Below, one piece after another: positions 55,248-64,000 of a stretch of 64,000 bases of DNA. Positions within the stretch are counted from its first letter, which is position 1; every line of letters starts with the position of its first letter. The translations under genes were made by a program, and so were the position numbers. The stretch comes from Planctomycetota bacterium (lineage in GTDB: Bacteria; Planctomycetota; UBA1135). The notes beneath the pieces are model-generated. The model did no database searches. It saw only the letters and a list, made by a program, of their open reading frames with translations, and was not told the origin of the DNA. The DNA lies in contig QQUA01000013.1 in assembly GCA_008501825.1 (NCBI GenBank), positions 310,001 through 374,000 on the forward strand. The letters run 5' to 3'.

Positions 55248-55700
55248 ATGCCTTCCATTCCCCGTCCCGACCATTCCACCCGACCGCTAAAAATGACCTG
55301 CGTACACATCGTCCAGGCAAAGCCGAGTGAGGTCTACGCCGCCTGGACAGTAAGATTGGATACCTGGTTCGCCCAAGCCGGAACGCTTCAGATCGTGCCG
55401 GAGCCGGGACGTCCTTATTTCTTTTACAACCGGTATGAATGGGGCAGGCATCCTCACTACGGCCGGTTCCTCGATGTGAAAGAGAACCAGCTCATTGAAA
55501 TGACGTGGATGACCGGCAATGGATCCGCCGAAGGAACCGAAGGAGCCGAAACCATCCTTCGGATCGAACTCGTTCCCAAAGAAACCGCCACCGAAATCCG
55601 CTTGACCCATTCGGGTTTCGTCTCCGAGAAGTCCCTTATCGGGCACCAAGAAAACTGGCCTTTGGCACTCGAACTGTTGGGGGAGGCCCTTGGGAGTTAG
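55248..55700 (+). CDS. SRPBCC/AHSA1-like domain protein
   Basis: 150 residues; AGGAG lies 6 bases before the ATG. It fits the AHSA1 (activator of Hsp90 ATPase homologue 1-like) fold: VHIVQAKPSEVYAAWT, WFAQAG, LIEMTWMTGN and TEIRLTHSGF, with the C-terminal helix HQENWPLALELLGEALG. These small hydrophobic-pocket proteins bind lipids or other ligands; no ligand can be assigned. It is the last gene with host-like codon use before the island. Confidence 0.85.
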   Translation: MPSIPRPDHSTRPLKMTCVHIVQAKPSEVYAAWTVRLDTWFAQAGTLQIVPEPGRPYFFYNRYEWGRHPHYGRFLDVKENQLIEMTWMTGNGSAEGTEGAETILRIELVPKETATEIRLTHSGFVSEKSLIGHQENWPLALELLGEALGS

Positions 55701-56337
55701 GATAGCACTCTCGTTAACAGCCTAGATTCTTTCCTTCCTCTGAGTTCCTCAGTGCATCCGGCAAGTGGTGACTTCCCGCTCCAATTCCAAATCATCTTTC
55801 TGGATACCGAAACTATTTCAACAATTTGTCGCTGATCTCGGCTTCAGAAACGGGGTAAAGCGAGTTCGCCTGAATCCGCCTTCCTTTTGATCAAAATGAA
55901 ACCTTCGACCTGATGCTTGATGTTAACGTCTCTCTTTAATAGGAATCATCGGAAAATTCTACTACATCGCAGTTGCTCCTTTCGATCCCAATACTCTCCA
56001 AGGATCCATTCCGATCCAACTTAGAGAGGAAAGCACGCCAAACTTTTTTCCAAGTTCCGACGTCCTCTCAGCGCTGGAGGTTTCCAGTCGGAAGGGTCTA
56101 TTGTGAAGACCGCTCCTTGGCAATCGACAGTGACTGAGGGCCGGGCCCCTCCGCGGAGAATAATCGGCCTGAATGGCAAAGATGGGGCGATGGTAGATTA
56201 AGCCCCCCAGATCCCTTTCAAGCCCGAGTTCGAAGTGGCACAATCAGGTTTCTCAGCTTGCATCTGAGCCCAGCTTTGTCCTCTGCTTCTCGAGGTCTCT
56301 GCTCTTCCCACCTCCCCAACATCCTTCTGTTTTTCCT
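55701..56337. other. 637-bp gene-poor junction before the defence island
   Basis: No convincing coding sequence. A 93-codon minus-strand frame (55962-56243) has no recognisable domain and is probably spurious. No tRNA, terminal repeat or integrase was found. Composition shifts from an AT-richer first half to the island. This is the likely left boundary of the transferred segment. Confidence 0.5.
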
Positions 56338-57898
<1,561 letters not shown>

Positions 57899-57909
<11 letters not shown>

Positions 57910-59215
57910 GTGGGGAGAAACAACCATCGGCGACTTTGCCCAAAGGGTTACAAAGGGAACAACACCTACGACGCTGGGCGGTCGATTCGTGGAGGCCGGT
58001 ATCTCCTATGTGAAGGTCGAGTCCATCACCAACGATGGACGCTTTCAACCTCAGAAGTTCGCCTTCATTGACGAAGAGACGAATCGGCTTTTGGAGCGGT
58101 CAGTCCTTCAGGAAGACGACGTGTTCTTCACTATCGCAGGGACCATCGGACGGGTCTCGAAGGTCAACGCAAGCATCCTGCCCGCGAACACCAATCAAGC
58201 AGTCGCCATTGTCCGTCCCAATCGCGCGGTCATAGATCCGCAGTTTCTATACTACGCTCTGCGTGACGGCCAACGAGTCCGGCACGCTCAGACGCGGGTG
58301 GTTCAATCCGTGCAGGCCAACTTCAGTTTGACGGAACTTTCGGCCATCACAATACCCCTACCGGACAAGGAAGAACAACGCGCCATTGCTCACATCCTTG
58401 GCACGCTGGATGACAAGATTGAGCTGAACCGGCGGATGAACGAGACGCTGGAGGCGATGGCGCGGGCGCTCTTCAAGTCTTGGTTCGTGGACTTCGACCC
58501 CGTCCGCGCCAAGGCCGAAGGCCGCGACCCCAGCCTTCCCCAGCCCCTCGCTGACATCTTCCCTGCCCGCCTCGTCAACTCCGAACTCGGCGAGATCCCT
58601 GAGGGGTGGGAGGTGAAGCCACTGCCGGAAGTCGTCACGGTAAACCCGTCGCGTTCACTCAGGAAGGGAGATGTCGCGCCATATCTAGACATGGCGAACA
58701 TGCCGACGCGCGGTCACTCACCCGACGTGGTCATCAACCGCACATTTGGCTCGGGGATGCGGTTTGTGAATGGCGACACCCTGGTTGCACGCATCACACC
58801 GTGCCTGGAGAATGGAAAAACTGCGTATGTTGACTTTTTGGGGGATGGCCAGGTGGGGTGGGGTTCAACTGAGTACATCGTGCTGCGCCCGAAGCCGCCT
58901 CTCCCCACAGAGTTCGCTTACTGCCTTGCACGCAACGTTGAGTTTCGAGACTTCGCTATCCAAAGCATGACCGGATCCAGCGGACGGCAACGCGTACCAG
59001 CTGGGTCCTTATCTCACTTCCAGGTGGTAGTCGCGCCGAAGCCGATCGCCGAGCGATTCGGCAAAGCGATCACTCCACTCTTTGCACGAGCCAACAAAGC
59101 AGCAGAGGAAGTGCGCATCCTTGCTTCTCTGCGAAACACGCTGCTTCCGAAGCTGATCTCCGGCGAGCTGCGGGTGAAAGATACCGAACAGTTCATCGAA
59201 AGGACCACGACATGA
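57899..59215 (+). CDS. hsdS: Type I restriction-modification specificity subunit
   Basis: 438 residues with a TTG start overlapping the hsdM end by 11 bases. Two target-recognition domains: the first starts [19 protein letters not shown], the second starts [16 protein letters not shown]. Each is followed by a conserved helical spacer ([20 protein letters not shown] and an [20 protein letters not shown] end). It sets the DNA sequence recognised by HsdM/HsdR. It looks intact, although its partners are broken. Its stop overlaps the next start (ATGA). Confidence 0.92.
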
Positions 59216-60066
59216 GTAGACCCCTCGGCTTCTCCGTCCGCATCTTCATCCCCGGCGGCGAGCCCGAAGGGCTGCGGATCGTCGAGAAGTCGAATTGGAC
59301 GGGCCAGGGGCTCGTTTTCTCTCGCTCCCAGTATGCCGATGTGCGCAAGCGGGCGGAGCTGGATCGTGCCGGCGTGTATGTGCTCTGGGGGCCTGGCGAG
59401 TCCGGGCAATTGCTGCGGGTTTACATTGGGGAGGGCGAGCAAGTGCGGCCCAGGCTCGATCAGCACGTCAAGCAGAAGGACTTCTGGACTCACGCCGTCG
59501 TTTTCACCAGCAAGGATCAGAATCTCAACAAGGCCCACGTGCAATATTTGGAGGCACGCCTTGTGTCTCTTGCGAAGGAGACCAAGCGGGCGGAACTCGA
59601 CAACGGGAACGTGCCGCAACTTCCGGCCCTATCAGAGGCCGACGCAGCAGACGCCGAAGGGTTTCTCTCCGACGTCCTCCTCTGCTTGCCGGTCCTCGGC
59701 GTGAACCTATTCAAAAAGTCGAGGGTGCACCCTGCGAAGGCCAAGGAACTGTTCTTGAAGGCCAAGGGCATCGAAGCAAGAGGCCACGACCGTGCCGAGG
59801 GCTTCGTGGTGCTCGCCGATTCGAGAGTGGTGAAGGACGAGGTGGCATCCATTCACGCCTACCTCTCAGACCTGCGCAAGCTGCTCATCAAACAGGGCTT
59901 GCTTGAAGCGGATGGCGCGGGATATCGCTTGACCCAGAACTACACGTTCAACTCTCCATCGACGGCGGCAGGAGTCCTGCTAGGCCGTTCGGCCAATGGA
60001 CGGACCGAATGGAAGAACGCCCAGGGACGTACCCTGAAGGAAATTCAGGAGGCGGCGGCGTCATGA
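59212..60066 (+). CDS. GIY-YIG nuclease-like protein with C-terminal DUF4357
   Basis: 284 residues. The GIY-YIG core shows [10 protein letters not shown] and [19 protein letters not shown] (GVY at 54-56, YIG at 71-73, Arg80), with an RLVSLA-type helix later. The C-terminal 60 residues ([20 protein letters not shown], then [13 protein letters not shown]) match DUF4357. Genes of this type often sit between hsdS and hsdR in type I loci; their role is not established. It overlaps both neighbours by 4 bases, so the four-gene operon was originally continuous. Confidence 0.85.
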   Translation: MSRPLGFSVRIFIPGGEPEGLRIVEKSNWTGQGLVFSRSQYADVRKRAELDRAGVYVLWGPGESGQLLRVYIGEGEQVRPRLDQHVKQKDFWTHAVVFTSKDQNLNKAHVQYLEARLVSLAKETKRAELDNGNVPQLPALSEADAADAEGFLSDVLLCLPVLGVNLFKKSRVHPAKAKELFLKAKGIEARGHDRAEGFVVLADSRVVKDEVASIHAYLSDLRKLLIKQGLLEADGAGYRLTQNYTFNSPSTAAGVLLGRSANGRTEWKNAQGRTLKEIQEAAAS

Positions 60067-60407
60067 CGGATTACGGCGTCACGGAATCCGTCGTCGAGCA
60101 GGCAGCCCTTGCCTGGCTCAAGGCGGCTGGCTGGCAGGTCGCCCACGGCCCTGACATCGCGCCCGACATGCCCGCCGCCGAGCGTGCCGACTACGGCGAG
60201 GTCGTACTGCCACGGCGTCTGCGCGATGCGCTCGCGCGCCTCAATCCGGAGCTGCCCGTCGAGGCGCTCGAGGACGCCTTTCGAAAGCTGACGCGTCCTG
60301 AGGGAGCCGACCTCACTCAACGCAACCGTGCACTTCATCGACTGCTGGTGAACGGTGCGACGGTCGAGTACCGCAACGCTGAAGGTGCGATCCGCGGCGC
60401 CCGCTAG
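60063..60407 (+). pseudogene. hsdR: Truncated type I restriction endonuclease subunit, N-terminal stump
   Basis: 114 residues from ATG 60063. The N-terminus ([20 protein letters not shown] then [18 protein letters not shown]) is typical HsdR, and [13 protein letters not shown] reaches the point where the nuclease domain begins. The frame then stops after EGAIRGAR at a TAG. Full HsdR is about 1000 residues, so nuclease and translocase domains are missing. The OLD-family gene begins 65 bases later. The sequence after the stop does not resemble the rest of hsdR. Confidence 0.85.
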
Positions 60408-60472
60408 AAGCCGACGGCTGATAACGTGCGTTGGAAGAGAGGACCACGGCCTCAAGGTAGCCTTCTTAGAAA

Positions 60473-62122
60473 ATGCCCAATCCAAAAATCGTCAAAGCTG
60501 TAGTCAAAAACTACAAGGCCCTCAAGGATCGCGAGTTCCAGTTCAATGAGGATTTAAATATCCTGGTCGGGGACAATGATATCGGTAAGAGCACACTCCT
60601 GGAGTCTATCGAGATTGCCCTTCGGTCCACGTTGCGCGGCAAGCCCATTGTGTCGGCCCTCGTCCCGGCCCTTTTTAATCGAGAATGCCAACAGGAGTAC
60701 CTCGACGGCGACAAGAGCGAAGACTCACTCCCGGAGATCCTGATCGAGCTGTATCTCGACGGAGCGCCCGAGCTGCGTGGCTGGAACAACAGCAAGGGGG
60801 AGGACGCGGAGGGAATCTCCATGCGTATCTGCTTTGATACGGATTTCTCTGAGCCCTATGCGGCATTCGTTCAAGCGGCCGAGACAATCTCTGCGATTCC
60901 TGTGGAGTTCTATCAGTGCGAATGGCTTGATTTCGCCCATGCCCGGATGATGCGCTTTCGGCCGCCGGTCAAGGGGCTCTTTCTCGACCCATCGAGATTG
61001 CATCCCACTTTGGGCCGAAGCCAGTACATCAGGGGAATCCTCGATTCAGCCCTTGAGAGGGGAGAGCGGTCTAAATTGAATCTCGCCTATCGCGAACTTC
61101 GCGCGAGGTTTGATGAGATCCCAAGCGTTCAGGAGGTCAATAGCCAACTCGACATCGACAATGATGTCACAGACAAGGATTTGTCCATCACTGCGGATGT
61201 CGCTGGTGACTCCAGCTGGGAGGCGAACCTTCAGATCGCTTTGGACTCCGTTCCATTCCAGCATGCTGGAAAAGGAGAGCAGAGTCAGGTCCAGATCAAG
61301 CTCGGCCTCCTAAACAAGGCGAACGAGGTAGATGTGGTCATGCTTGAGGAACCAGAGAACCACCTCACGCATATGAATCTCACAAGGCTCGTTGGGTATA
61401 TCGAGGAGAGAATCGGTGGCGCACAGGTGTTCATTACAACCCACAGCTCTTACGTCTTGAACACGCTCAGTTTCGGCAAGGTCTGCCTTATGGGGGACGA
61501 GTACAAGAGGTTCTTGGATCTTGACGCTGCAGTGATACGGCGACTGCAGCGGCTTCCAGGCTACGACACCTTGCGTGCAGTTCTTGCCAGGAAGGTCGTC
61601 TTGGTAGAGGGGCCTTCTGACGAGCTAGTCTTGAAGCGGCTCTATCTCGATCAGCATGGTGTGTTGCCCGAGGTGCATGGCATAGACGTAATTGTTGTTC
61701 GAGGCATCGGATTCAAGAACTTCCTTCACATTCTGAAGTCGCTGGGTCACCCAGTGCATGTCGTGAGGGACAATGATGGGGACTACCAAGCGAACGTTGA
61801 GGAGTGGTTTGCAGAGTTCGAAGAACCGCTAAGAGTGTTTGCTCCCCTCAATAATGCGGACCGGTCCTTGGAACCATCTCTCATTTCCGAAAACTCCGAA
61901 TCCGTCGAATCCCTGGACCACTTTGCGCGGGTAGCGTTGTCCACGCAGACGTTTCGCGCGTACGACACAGGCAATCTCGAAGATAGAAGGGATTTCTTGC
62001 TTGACTGGTATGCGGGAGCCAATCGTGGCTCTAAGAAAGTGGACTCTGCAGCGAGGATTCTGGAGTCCGACGAGCGCATTCGCTTTCCGCGGCATCTGCA
62101 CTTGGCGCTGACATTTGAATAG
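60473..62122 (+). CDS. OLD-family ATPase-TOPRIM nuclease (GajA-like)
   Basis: 549 residues. An ABC-type ATPase domain has Walker A LVGDNDIGKST (residues 31-41), Walker B VDVVMLEEPENH (286-297) and a switch His in FITTHSS. The TOPRIM domain from about residue 372 has KVVLVEGPSDE (Glu379) and HVVRDNDGD (Asp433/435/437), so catalytic metal ligands are intact. Length and order match class 2 OLD proteins such as GajA (about 580 residues). The UvrD-like gene overlaps it by 8 bases, the Gabija arrangement. Role inferred: sequence-specific nicking of phage DNA gated by nucleotide sensing. Confidence 0.88.
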   Translation: MPNPKIVKAVVKNYKALKDREFQFNEDLNILVGDNDIGKSTLLESIEIALRSTLRGKPIVSALVPALFNRECQQEYLDGDKSEDSLPEILIELYLDGAPELRGWNNSKGEDAEGISMRICFDTDFSEPYAAFVQAAETISAIPVEFYQCEWLDFAHARMMRFRPPVKGLFLDPSRLHPTLGRSQYIRGILDSALERGERSKLNLAYRELRARFDEIPSVQEVNSQLDIDNDVTDKDLSITADVAGDSSWEANLQIALDSVPFQHAGKGEQSQVQIKLGLLNKANEVDVVMLEEPENHLTHMNLTRLVGYIEERIGGAQVFITTHSSYVLNTLSFGKVCLMGDEYKRFLDLDAAVIRRLQRLPGYDTLRAVLARKVVLVEGPSDELVLKRLYLDQHGVLPEVHGIDVIVVRGIGFKNFLHILKSLGHPVHVVRDNDGDYQANVEEWFAEFEEPLRVFAPLNNADRSLEPSLISENSESVESLDHFARVALSTQTFRAYDTGNLEDRRDFLLDWYAGANRGSKKVDSAARILESDERIRFPRHLHLALTFE

Positions 62123-63260
62123 GCTCGTTGAGGCATGTGCCGGGGCGGGAAAGACCACTGGGCTCGTCCGGGAGGCGAGAGAAGCCGCAGGCCGTGGGTC
62201 TGGCGTCTTGTTGCTTACCTATACCGAGAGTAATCAACGGGAGATCCGCAGTGCCCTGATTCGCGAGCTTGGCTTCGTTCCTCCGAACGTGGTTATCAAG
62301 GGCTGGTACTCGTTTCTCTTGGAAGACTATCTCCGGCCGTACTGGCCTCGCCATTTTGGCGGAAGGATCGAAGGGATTTTGCTGGACAGTTCCAATCCAC
62401 ATTATCGCAATGGCAGGACAATTCCTGGAAGGGCGTCTGAGTTGGATGGGCAACTCAACCCTGCTTGCTTTCTGACAGGCAGCCGGCGACGTGCTCACTC
62501 GACATTCTTGTCAAAGCTGGCACGTGAGATAGATGAGCAGAGTGGGGGGTTGGCCACGGAGCGACTTGGCACTATGTTCAGTTGTGTCTTGATCGACGAA
62601 GTGCAGGATTTGGTTGGCTGGGACTATGAGATCCTCGCACGCATCGTTGAGCGAACGGGAATTGCCTGTTACTGCGTTGGTGATTTCCGGCAGACTGTCT
62701 ACTCAACTTCCCCGGCCCGAAAGGGGCCGCGATCGTCTGAGGAAAAGCTCGCAAGGTTTCTGGAATTGGGATTTCAGCATGAACAGATCGTCGATAGTTG
62801 GCGGTCCGCGCAGGAGATCTGTGATGTGTCAGACTTGGTTTTCCAGTCCTCCGGCAGGTACCCGCCGACTAGGTCCCTCACGGAGTACAGAGAACCGGAC
62901 CATGGCAACCATTGCGGTGTTTTTGCGGTCGCGGATGAAGACTTGGCGGATTACGTCGCCGCTTTCCGTCCAACCATCCTGCGAGATTCGGCTCGCGCGG
63001 ATACGTCCTTCGCGGCGGGGTGTGAGGTTGTAAATATTGGAGAGGCCAAGGGACGCACGTTCGATCGATCCCTCATAGTGCCGACAGCGAAAGTGAGGCG
63101 CTTTTTTGGCGGCGATATTGCCACTTTCGATGCGGACGAGACAGAAAAGGCCAGGAATAAACTCTATGTAGCGGTCACTCGAGCTCGGTTTAGCGTAGCT
63201 GTGGCTCTGGGTGACGGCGCTGGCATTCCAGGTGTCGGCCGCTGGACGCCTGGCGGTTGA
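62115..63260 (+). CDS. Compact UvrD/Rep-like superfamily 1 helicase (GajB-like)
   Basis: 381 residues with a TTG start. All SF1A motifs are recognisable: I (VEACAGAGKTTG, residues 5-16), Ia (LLLTYTESN), II (LIDEVQDLVGWD, 159-170), III (VGDFRQTVYS), IV (DSWRSAQEI), V (NIGEAKGRTFDRSLI) and VI (YVAVTRAR, 351-358). It is about 110 residues shorter than the known GajB (about 494), with reduced 1B and 2B regions. In Gabija the helicase partners the OLD nuclease. The C-terminus after motif VI is short. Confidence 0.85.
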   Translation: MNRLVEACAGAGKTTGLVREAREAAGRGSGVLLLTYTESNQREIRSALIRELGFVPPNVVIKGWYSFLLEDYLRPYWPRHFGGRIEGILLDSSNPHYRNGRTIPGRASELDGQLNPACFLTGSRRRAHSTFLSKLAREIDEQSGGLATERLGTMFSCVLIDEVQDLVGWDYEILARIVERTGIACYCVGDFRQTVYSTSPARKGPRSSEEKLARFLELGFQHEQIVDSWRSAQEICDVSDLVFQSSGRYPPTRSLTEYREPDHGNHCGVFAVADEDLADYVAAFRPTILRDSARADTSFAAGCEVVNIGEAKGRTFDRSLIVPTAKVRRFFGGDIATFDADETEKARNKLYVAVTRARFSVAVALGDGAGIPGVGRWTPGG

Positions 63261-63534
63261 CTCAGGCCCGTAGGCGTAGGTCCCTTCTCGCTGGCGATCG
63301 CGCAGCGGCTGGCCGAGCCGCCTAAAGGAGACTGTATGCGCAGGATTGGGCCCCGGGCGCGGGAGGACGTCTTGCTGCGGAGGAATAAACTCGAGGCCCT
63401 TCGGCTTCGCATTAGTATGGCACGTGGCCATTCTCGGTAAGGCGAGCACCGGCCTTGGCGTCGCGGCTGCAATTCGTCAGAATCGAGAGCGGGCCTGCGT
63501 TGCTGACCATTCTCTACTTCTCCAAGCACCGGCA
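63261..63534. other. Spacer between helicase and HEPN-like gene
   Basis: 274 bases with no recognised gene. The frame of the next gene stays open upstream to about 63274, so a longer product starting at GTG 63424 cannot be excluded; that extension has no recognised similarity. Confidence 0.4.
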
Positions 63535-64000
63535 GTGATTCCTAAGAAAGAGCGCGACAAGGTTTTTGATTCCCTGGTTGAAAACGGAATCGACTTCCTG
63601 GCTTCTTCTGTAGCGGACCTCGATGCAAGGCCCAAATACTCAGTCGTGCACTTCGCGACCGGGTTGGAGCTACTGCTCAAGGCGCGGTTGTTTGCCGAGC
63701 ATTGGGCCTTGGTTGCAGCGAATCCGCATGCGGCCACGTGGTCAGGTCTCACTAGTGGAACCCTCAAGACTGTTTCAGCATCCAGTATTGGGAAGGCACT
63801 CATCGCAGTGGTGAGTGAGCCGTCCTCCCCCCAATGCAAAGTCTTTGAGTCCGTGTTTAGGCATAGGAACAGGATTCTGCATTTCATGCCCGTTGAGGAC
63901 CCTGCCGCTATCGCGATGGAGCAGTTGCGTGCATGGTTCCACTTGCATAGCTTGATTCAAGGTCGATGGGAGTCGGTGTTCGCCGGCCATCGGGGGGAGC
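63535..64000 (+). CDS. HEPN-like protein, 3' partial
   Basis: 155 residues are visible and the frame runs off the window. GTG 63535 is the preferred start because the following IPKKERDKVFDSLVENGIDF looks like a family N-terminus. The helix HFATGLELLLKARLFAEHW and the later RHRNRILHF are conserved-looking; RNRILH satisfies the R-x4-H HEPN ribonuclease signature with a polar residue after Arg. HEPN proteins act as RNases in abortive infection and toxin systems. The homology is a judgement by eye and no partner antitoxin is visible. Confidence 0.6.
   Translation, partial: MIPKKERDKVFDSLVENGIDFLASSVADLDARPKYSVVHFATGLELLLKARLFAEHWALVAANPHAATWSGLTSGTLKTVSASSIGKALIAVVSEPSSPQCKVFESVFRHRNRILHFMPVEDPAAIAMEQLRAWFHLHSLIQGRWESVFAGHRGE

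Noticed and set aside
55962..56243. A 93-codon minus-strand frame in the island junction
   Set aside because: No domain, no ribosome binding site, and unusual composition; treated as noise.
62115..63260. Reading the OLD/helicase pair as RecBCD-, AddAB- or retron-type genes
   Set aside because: The helicase lacks a RecB nuclease domain, and no reverse transcriptase or ncRNA is seen; the OLD-TOPRIM plus UvrD overlap fits Gabija best.

Overview
The window looks like a chromosomal segment of a Planctomycetota-type bacterium. This is inferred from gene content, not from a marker gene. The supporting signs are a DUF1501 / planctomycete cytochrome-WD40 / DUF1549-DUF1553 gene set, three ECF sigma factor plus Ser/Thr kinase pairs, several secreted beta-propeller (FG-GAP, BNR-like) proteins, a redoxin-cytochrome-copper monooxygenase fusion and a multihaem cytochrome. 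No rRNA, tRNA, CRISPR array or intact insertion sequence was recognised.

Layout. 1-3.7 kb: the end of a DUF4384-like protein, a FrnE-like DsbA protein and an S41 processing protease. 3.8-11 kb: a tightly packed plus-strand run with moaC, accB, accC, three nucleotide-sugar epimerase/decarboxylase genes and glmS, so molybdopterin, fatty-acid precursor and envelope-sugar supply. 11-15.9 kb: an ankyrin protein, a Deg-type protease, a GNAT enzyme, a beta-carbonic anhydrase and an N-formylglutamate amidohydrolase-like protein. 15.9-22 kb: the DUF1501 / cytochrome-WD40 / DUF1553 operon. 22-35 kb: two tandem modules, each a kinase divergent from an ECF sigma gene that is followed by a secreted propeller-like protein; the second ends with a redoxin-PHM fusion. 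35-40.7 kb: a minus-strand group of a pentahaem-type cytochrome, a BNR-like propeller and a membrane sulfatase-fold enzyme. 41-47 kb: secreted proteins, including two adjacent paralogues, a cysteine-rich unknown and a glycosidase-like protein. 47-54.4 kb: a third sigma-kinase module flanked by 7-repeat and 14-repeat FG-GAP proteins. 54.4-55.7 kb: a membrane-anchored unknown and an AHSA1-like protein.

From about 56.3 kb to the window end lies a defence island with different codon use (more gag, ctc and cgc). It holds a type I restriction-modification locus that has decayed: hsdM has a 13-nt-scale deletion, a stop codon and a 1-nt insertion, hsdS is intact, a GIY-YIG/DUF4357 gene follows, and hsdR is cut to 114 residues. 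Directly after the hsdR stump sits an intact two-gene OLD-family ATPase-TOPRIM nuclease plus UvrD-like helicase, which resembles Gabija with a compact helicase. The last gene runs off the window and carries an RNRILH motif that fits an HEPN ribonuclease signature.

How the genes may work together: the three sigma-kinase-propeller modules suggest that surface or periplasmic propeller proteins are regulated by kinase-controlled ECF sigma factors, with no anti-sigma gene nearby. The island suggests that an OLD-helicase system took over from a dying restriction system.
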